Assembly (NCBI RefSeq): GCF_004208415.1
Contig: NZ_CP035758.1
Coordinates: 4,712,001-4,776,000 of the forward strand
Direction of reading: 5' to 3'
Source: Ktedonosporobacter rubrisoli
GTDB lineage: Bacteria > Chloroflexota > Ktedonobacteria > Ktedonobacterales > Ktedonobacteraceae
Length of the DNA: 64,000 bases
Shown here: positions 59,382-64,000 of the stretch, one piece after another
Position numbering within the stretch: the stretch's first letter is position 1
Layout of the letters: every line of letters begins with the position of its first letter
Position numbers and translations under genes: made by a program
Notes under the pieces: model-generated
Seen by the model: the letters and a program-made list of their open reading frames with translations, nothing else
What the model was told of the DNA's origin: nothing
The model's database searches: none

Positions 59382-60674
59382 TTATACGTACTTCATAATG
59401 GTAAAGCGTTTGCGCAGAGCATGCACCTGCTCTTTGACATCCTTCCCACGAATCGCCTCATGAAGCAATTGGGCAAGCTCGCCCATCGCCTGCTCATCCA
59501 TACCAAAGCGCGTCATTTCAGGCACCCCTATACGCAGGCCCGAGGGATTGCGCGGATCGGTATCGCCCGGCAGCATATTGTAGTTGAGGATGATATCATT
59601 CTTCTCCAGAGTCCGGGCTACCTCAACACCACCGCCCCATTGAGCCACGTTTACCGCAATCATATGGCTACGCGTATAGCCGAACTCGCGGGCCTCCACA
59701 GGAGTGCCAAGTTCGTCAAGATGCTTGCCAAGCGCTTGTGCGTTACGTACAATCTGCGCGGCGTATTCGCGCCCATAGGTCTCCATCTCGCGGGTAGCCA
59801 CAAGCAAAGCCGGCAACGAATGCAAGTGATGGTTGCTAGAGGAACCAGGGAAGACGCCCCGGTCTGCAGCGGGCCAGTATTTCTTTTCCTCTTCCGGGTT
59901 GAGATTTCCCAGAATCACGCCACGCTGGGGACCCGGGAAGGTTTTATGTGTGCTACCAGTCATCCAGGTTGTTCCTTCTTGCAAGGGAGCCTGGAATTGT
60001 CCACCAGCAATCAGACCAAGTACATGGGCCGCGTCATAAAGGATGGGGATACCTTTCTCCTTACAGACTGCGGCAATCTCGCTTAGCGGCTCGGGAAAAA
60101 GGAAAAGGCTCTTGCCGAGAATGACAAGTTGCGGAGATAGCTGCTCCACAAGCTCTACTGTCTTTTTTCCATCGACATGATAATGATCCTCGGTGAGAGG
60201 CAAATAGTGCAGATTGATAGCTTTTGCTCCACCGATTTTGAGCGACTGACCCCGATTCTGGATACGGCGTCCAAATACGCCGACAGCTCCATGGCTGATA
60301 TGGCCGCCGGCATCGGTTGAGTTAGCAATTACCGTATCTCCGCCTCGTAAATACCCTAGAGCGAGCGCTGTATTTGCCGCATTGCCGCTAATAGGCCGTA
60401 CATCTGCCTGGCGGGCGCCAAAAAGGCGCATAATTTCTTGGCGCGTCAGGCTCTCAACCTGATCGATATATTGCGTACCCTGATAATAGCGGTTTACCTT
60501 CCCCGGCTCGTTAGGATGCCCTTCTGCATAACGTCCCATAAAGTCCGAGTTCTGGACACGCCTCACAGCATTGCTTGGCGTATTTTCGCTGGCGATCAAA
60601 TTAATACATTGCGTCTGTCGCCAGGTCTCCTGCTGCGCAATGATATTCTCAATGTCGCTTATGTCTACGGTCAT
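59382..60674 (-). CDS. glyA: Serine hydroxymethyltransferase, archaeal-like
   Basis: The 430-residue fold-type I PLP enzyme converts serine and tetrahydrofolate to glycine and methylene-THF. PLP Lys244 is in GSTHKTFPGPQRG; other landmarks are NLIASENTPSNAV (25-37), YYQGTQYIDQVE and YDAAHVLGLIAGG. The block GSTHKTFPGPQ and the single-chain style look closer to archaeal SHMTs than to E. coli GlyA (TTTHKTLRGPRGG), so an origin by transfer is possible, or an aldolase/transaldolase relative. Start: ATG at 60674 with GGGAG nine bases before; an upstream ATG at 60716 would add 14 residues. Convergent with the FAD monooxygenase gene. Confidence 0.85.
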   Translation of the reverse strand: MTVDISDIENIIAQQETWRQTQCINLIASENTPSNAVRRVQNSDFMGRYAEGHPNEPGKVNRYYQGTQYIDQVESLTRQEIMRLFGARQADVRPISGNAANTALALGYLRGGDTVIANSTDAGGHISHGAVGVFGRRIQNRGQSLKIGGAKAINLHYLPLTEDHYHVDGKKTVELVEQLSPQLVILGKSLFLFPEPLSEIAAVCKEKGIPILYDAAHVLGLIAGGQFQAPLQEGTTWMTGSTHKTFPGPQRGVILGNLNPEEEKKYWPAADRGVFPGSSSNHHLHSLPALLVATREMETYGREYAAQIVRNAQALGKHLDELGTPVEAREFGYTRSHMIAVNVAQWGGGVEVARTLEKNDIILNYNMLPGDTDPRNPSGLRIGVPEMTRFGMDEQAMGELAQLLHEAIRGKDVKEQVHALRKRFTIMKYV

Positions 60675-61107
60675 TTTATGCCGCTCCCTTATAATTCTAC
60701 TGGCGTGTTTATACACACTTTCCCACCCAGTATAGCACGCCAGCTACATTTGGTACAGTTACAATGTTCCCGCATAGTAACCTGCACTGGCCTTACTTCC
60801 GTTCCTGGCAGCCGGGCTTTCTACTATTCTCTGGCCTTCCTGGTATCCTATTGCTGGATAGGCTCTTTCAACTCTCTCATGAGCTTTTTAAGTTTGACGC
60901 TCGCCTTAACTCTACTTATCGTACAACATTTTCTAATAAATTTTTTCTTCTTTTTTATTTAACTACACTATATAGATATCTTCACTATAGCAGGGTAACT
61001 TTTTGTGTATTCTTATCGTGTATTGACTGTATATTAATATCTCCTTTAATACAAAGATAGTGGACCAATTGTATGAATAGAAGGCGCTTCGCCTTAGGAA
61101 TAAACCT
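60675..61107. other. 433-base divergent intergenic region
   Basis: It holds the promoters of glyA and of the glycosyltransferase gene. A short stem AAGGCG-CTT-CGCCTT (61081-61095) lies just before the AGGA of the glycosyltransferase and could affect its ribosome binding. A plus-strand frame 60764-61060 has no domain and a membrane-like but random look. Low-GC stretch 60930-61030. Confidence 0.4.
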
Positions 61108-62364
61108 ATGAAGATAGCACATATAGCATCATCCTGGATCGCTCTTCCTCCCCAAAATTATGGAGGAACCGAGCACGTTCTTGCCTATCTATTGGAAGAG
61201 CAAGTGGCGCAAGGGCATGACGTGACAGTGTTCGCCCCTGCTGACGCACATACGTCTGCCCGCCAGGTCTCGTTTTTCCCGCGCTCACTGCTTTCTTCCG
61301 GCACTCCCTGGTTAGCGCATCTCAAGGCGTACTATCATTTACACAAAGCTGTCTCCCTGCTCTCCCGTCTGCAGGCTGAGATCGTGCACTTGCATCTTTC
61401 CTCCCCCTCGGATATGTACTTGTTTCCCTTACTGGCTTCGCTCTCCATCCCGCGACTGATGACCCTGCATAGCTGTTTTCCCTTTGATCGCATTGATAGT
61501 TGGGTTGGCGATGCCGACGATTACTATCTCCACGAATGGGCCAACTCCATGCCGATGGTGGCCATTAGCGAACAGGCACGCCGCTGCGCGCCGGCCGGGT
61601 TGAACTTTCTGGGAGTAGTGCATCATGGCCTGCCCATGTCCCGCTTCCCTTTCTCGGCGCAACCTCCTGCCAACTATCTCGCCTGGCTAGGGCGTATAGC
61701 ACCAGCTAAAGGCCCTCATCTAGCGATAGAGGCAGCGCGCCGAGCCGGAATACGCTTGCTGCTGGCCGGCCGCGTAAGCCAACATATACAAGAGGAGCGA
61801 AGGTATTTTGAAGAGAAGATAAGGCCGCAGCTGGATGGGGGGCAGATCCGCTATCTGGGTCCTGTGGATATGGCCGCCAAGGTTGAGCTCTTAGGGCGGG
61901 CGCGTGCCTTGCTCAATCCGATTGAGTGGGAGGAGCCCTTTGGTATGGTGATGATCGAAGCCATGGCCCTGGGCTGCCCGGTAATTTCCTTCTCTCGCGG
62001 CTCCGCTCCTGAACTTGTAGCCTCAGGGTGCAATGGCTTTCTTGTCGAGAATGTGGAGCAGATGGCCCAGGCGATTGGAATGCTGGGGCAGGTGGACCGA
62101 CGCCAGGTGCGCCGTTATGCCGAAGAGCACTTTTCGGTGCAGGTCATGGCCAGCAAGTACCTCAGCCTCTATCGCCAGGTCCTCGCAGAGCAGGGCCCGA
62201 ACAGCCTGCAGAACCTGTTACCCGCTTCCCACATATTCACAGAGCCACTTATGCTGCCATCTCGGCTGAGCTATCAGCCTTCAAGCCAGGAACCTGGCGC
62301 TTCGACAGGCGCTATCTCTCAAACCGAGAAGCAACAAGTTCAATGGCTTGATAATCTGGCCTAA
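61108..62364 (+). CDS. Glycosyltransferase family 4 (GT-B) protein
   Basis: The 418-residue enzyme has the GT4 N-domain (YGGTEHVLAYLLEEQVAQGH) and the C-domain nucleotide-sugar site (YLAWLGRIAPAKGPHLAIEA, then LNPIEWEEPFGMVMIEAMAL with GCPVISFSRGSAPELV), the E-x7-E motif of retaining transferases. It uses a nucleotide sugar to extend a glycan, lipid or small molecule. The last 60 residues are Ser/Gln-rich and outside the fold. Start: ATG at 61108, close to AGGAAT. A hairpin follows at 62423-62445. Confidence 0.9.
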   Translation: MKIAHIASSWIALPPQNYGGTEHVLAYLLEEQVAQGHDVTVFAPADAHTSARQVSFFPRSLLSSGTPWLAHLKAYYHLHKAVSLLSRLQAEIVHLHLSSPSDMYLFPLLASLSIPRLMTLHSCFPFDRIDSWVGDADDYYLHEWANSMPMVAISEQARRCAPAGLNFLGVVHHGLPMSRFPFSAQPPANYLAWLGRIAPAKGPHLAIEAARRAGIRLLLAGRVSQHIQEERRYFEEKIRPQLDGGQIRYLGPVDMAAKVELLGRARALLNPIEWEEPFGMVMIEAMALGCPVISFSRGSAPELVASGCNGFLVENVEQMAQAIGMLGQVDRRQVRRYAEEHFSVQVMASKYLSLYRQVLAEQGPNSLQNLLPASHIFTEPLMLPSRLSYQPSSQEPGASTGAISQTEKQQVQWLDNLA

Positions 62365-62422
62365 GAGTTAAGTGTTGAGTATCATTTCCAGAAGTCGGAA
62401 CGTGTGACAAAAGAGGCCCTTC

Positions 62423-62445
62423 AAAATATCGGGTTACGATATTTT
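62423..62445 (+). terminator. Hairpin terminator of the glycosyltransferase gene
   Basis: AAAATATCG (62423-62431), loop GGTTA, CGATATTTT (62437-62445). Confidence 0.65.
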
Positions 62446-62530
62446 CCACGGGGATTGCATCATACTTTCAACATGCGAAGAATCAACAATTTCGCCTGCT
62501 TCTAAATTGCTGAGTCAAGGATACATTGTT

Positions 62531-63646
62531 ATGGGAAATACACGCATTGCCCACAAAGGCATTTCTATCGAGAACATCGAGGTCTCAGCTTATACTATCC
62601 CTACCGATCTACCGGAATCGGACGGGACCTATGTGTGGGACAAAACAACCATTGTAATCGTCGAGGCCAGCGCGGATGGCAAACGCGGCCTTGGCTACAC
62701 CTACGCCGATCTCTCGACGGCGAAACTGATTAACGAACAGCTGACCAGGGTAGTACGGGGGCGCGATGCCATGGATGTGCCCGGCTGCTGGCTGGCTATG
62801 GTTGAAACAATTCGCAATCTAGGTCGCCCTGGCATCTCCTCTATGGCAATCTCGGCAGTCGATGCCGCGCTGTGGGACTTAAAGGCCCGCATTCTGGATG
62901 TGGCTCTGATTACATTGCTAGGAGCGGTGCGCACAGGAGCTCCCATCTATGGCAGCGGCGGTTTTACCTCCTATTCTCGCGAGCAGCTTCAACGCCAACT
63001 AGGCGACTGGGTAGCCGACGGCATTCCACGCGTTAAGATGAAGATAGGCCGCCATCCAGATGAGGATGTTGCCCGCGTTAGCAACGCGCGCGAAGCCATC
63101 GGGGCCGATGCCGAACTATTTGTCGATGCCAACGGTGCCTATAGTCGTAAACAAGCCCTAGCCCTTGCCAACATCTTCGCCGCTGAACTTGGCGTCACCT
63201 GGTTTGAAGAACCCGTCTCCTCCGACGATCTGCAAGGATTACATCTGATCCGAGATCGCGGACCAGCAGGCATGGACATCGCGGCTGGCGAATACGGCTA
63301 CGATCTAGGCTACTTTCGCCGTATGCTTGAGGCCCAGGCAGTCGATGTATTGCAGGCAGATGCCACGCGCTGCGCAGGCATCACAGGTTTTATGAAAGTA
63401 GGGGCACTCGTCGAGGCTCGCAACTTACAGCTTTCCTCCCATTGCGGCCCATCCTTGCATGTTCATCCTTGCTGCGCACTAACAAATTTCCGCCATATGG
63501 AATACTTCCACGACCACGTGCGCATTGAGCACATGCTCTTCGACGGAGCCCTAAATCCTATTGAAGGAGAATTGCGCCCGGATCGCACACGTCCAGGCAT
63601 GGGCCTTGAATTTAAGCGCGCCGATGCCGCAAAATACGCAGTTTAA
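62531..63646 (+). CDS. Enolase-superfamily (mandelate racemase-like) enzyme
   Basis: The 371-residue protein has the N-terminal capping domain and the barrel of the mandelate racemase subgroup. Metal ligands are Asp199 (VDANGAY), Glu226 (WFEEP) and Glu254 (AAGEYG). The acid/base residues are a Lys-x-Lys pair (Lys169, Lys171 in VKMKIG) and a His304 (SSHCGP) that pairs with Asp277 (LQADATRCAG). This set abstracts the alpha proton of a sugar acid or muconate-type substrate. The capping loop specifying it is not recognisable. Start: ATG at 62531, chosen over a TTG 24 bases earlier. The next gene begins 89 bases downstream. Confidence 0.87.
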   Translation: MGNTRIAHKGISIENIEVSAYTIPTDLPESDGTYVWDKTTIVIVEASADGKRGLGYTYADLSTAKLINEQLTRVVRGRDAMDVPGCWLAMVETIRNLGRPGISSMAISAVDAALWDLKARILDVALITLLGAVRTGAPIYGSGGFTSYSREQLQRQLGDWVADGIPRVKMKIGRHPDEDVARVSNAREAIGADAELFVDANGAYSRKQALALANIFAAELGVTWFEEPVSSDDLQGLHLIRDRGPAGMDIAAGEYGYDLGYFRRMLEAQAVDVLQADATRCAGITGFMKVGALVEARNLQLSSHCGPSLHVHPCCALTNFRHMEYFHDHVRIEHMLFDGALNPIEGELRPDRTRPGMGLEFKRADAAKYAV

Positions 63647-63735
63647 ATTGCTCTGACAAATATTGGTTACTCAACAAGAAAATCCGGGCAGCGAAAATTT
63701 CCTGCCTTCTCTTTAGCAAAAAAGAGGGTGTATAT

Positions 63736-64000
63736 ATGAACAATAAACGTGCTGAACACCTTAAAACCCTATTCGCACACCATGGAGCCGATTATCACGC
63801 AATCATCTCTCGTACGCCGCAGAGCGTTCTCATGCTCAGCGGGTATCAGCCAATTCTTGGTAACTCCTTTTGTGTCGTCTCGCCCAAACGCGACGGTAAC
63901 GGTCATCCCATAGATATAGAGCTTCGCCTCGCCGTCCCAAAGGATGAGGAAGATCTTGTGCCACCAGGTACGGCCCTGGAAGTCAAGACCTTCACCGTAG
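63736..64000 (+). CDS. M24-family peptidase-like protein (creatinase/Xaa-Pro type), 3' end outside window
   Basis: The frame is open from ATG 63736 (AGAGGG nine bases before) to the edge, 88 residues. The N-terminal domain looks like the creatinase_N domain of aminopeptidase P-like M24 enzymes: EHLKTLFAHHGADYHAIISR, VLMLSGYQPILGNSF and later DIELRLAVPKDEED. The pita-bread metal domain would be beyond the window. Confidence is moderate because only the non-catalytic part is seen. Confidence 0.65.
   Translation, partial: MNNKRAEHLKTLFAHHGADYHAIISRTPQSVLMLSGYQPILGNSFCVVSPKRDGNGHPIDIELRLAVPKDEEDLVPPGTALEVKTFTV

Noticed and set aside
60764..61060. A 98-residue plus-strand frame before the glycosyltransferase gene
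   Set aside because: No ribosome binding site, mixed low-GC sequence, no domain.

Overview
The window is a chromosomal segment with roughly balanced base composition and densely packed genes on both strands. Gene content suggests a heterotrophic bacterium of the Chloroflexota, most likely class Ktedonobacteria. Pointers are a Gram-positive-type LexA, a large MalT-like LuxR regulator, an ECF sigma factor followed by a zinc-finger/beta-propeller anti-sigma protein, several large membrane proteins with low-complexity extracytoplasmic or cytoplasmic tails, a C39-like peptidase and a WD40 protein with a ubiquitin-like N-terminus. This assignment is inference; there is no rRNA in the window. I found no tRNA, rRNA, CRISPR array, prophage or complete insertion sequence.

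Layout. 0-2.5 kb: sigma/anti-sigma pair (the anti-sigma protein runs off the left edge). 3-9 kb: cobalamin adenosyltransferase, an apolipoprotein N-acyltransferase-like protein, a Nudix-like/winged-helix protein, a 53-residue membrane peptide gene with its own terminator, a ChrB-like protein and a MenA-type prenyltransferase. 9-16 kb: a DedA protein with a Gln/Pro tail, a two-helix membrane protein with a long Arg-rich tail, LexA, a bifunctional-nuclease-family protein, a YggT-like protein and LysA. 16-19 kb: GltX, a DUF6483-like protein and a CPBP protease. 19-23 kb: an apparent polysaccharide operon (UDP-glucuronate decarboxylase-like, O-antigen ligase, LPG-synthase-type membrane protein). 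23-26.3 kb: housekeeping translation genes (bS21, YbeY, DgkA, EF-P, THUMP methyltransferase). 26.3-28 kb: a HEAT-like protein between two related palindromic repeats. 28-31.6 kb: MerR, MFS exporter, lipoate ligase-like and PIG-L deacetylase genes. 31.6-34.8 kb: C39-like peptidase and a degenerate asparagine-synthetase-like protein. 34.8-42 kb: acyl-CoA ligase, YrdC/Sua5-like protein from an apparently leaderless mRNA, FolC, FolP, a small AN1-like zinc-finger membrane protein and a polyprenyl synthase. 42-50 kb: ubiquitin-like/WD40 protein, a CBS-type family II pyrophosphatase next to a K+-independent-type membrane pyrophosphatase, and a phospholipase D gene whose lipoprotein signal lies in another frame. 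50-64 kb: MFS, ABM-domain protein, LigA, MalT-like regulator, PPOX protein, FAD monooxygenase, an archaeal-looking serine hydroxymethyltransferase, glycosyltransferase, enolase-superfamily enzyme and the start of an M24 peptidase-like gene.

Many convergent gene pairs are separated by strong bidirectional hairpin terminators, and several genes use TTG or GTG starts that only the Shine-Dalgarno position reveals. The most interesting points are sequence-level deviations in otherwise conserved proteins (EF-P loop tip, YbeY third metal ligand, asparagine-synthetase-like active sites), the frame break in the phospholipase D lipoprotein, the paired pyrophosphatases, the small terminator-bearing membrane peptide gene, and the repeat elements around 26.5-28 kb. 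I did not find a clearly new multi-gene system; the best candidates are marked as speculative.
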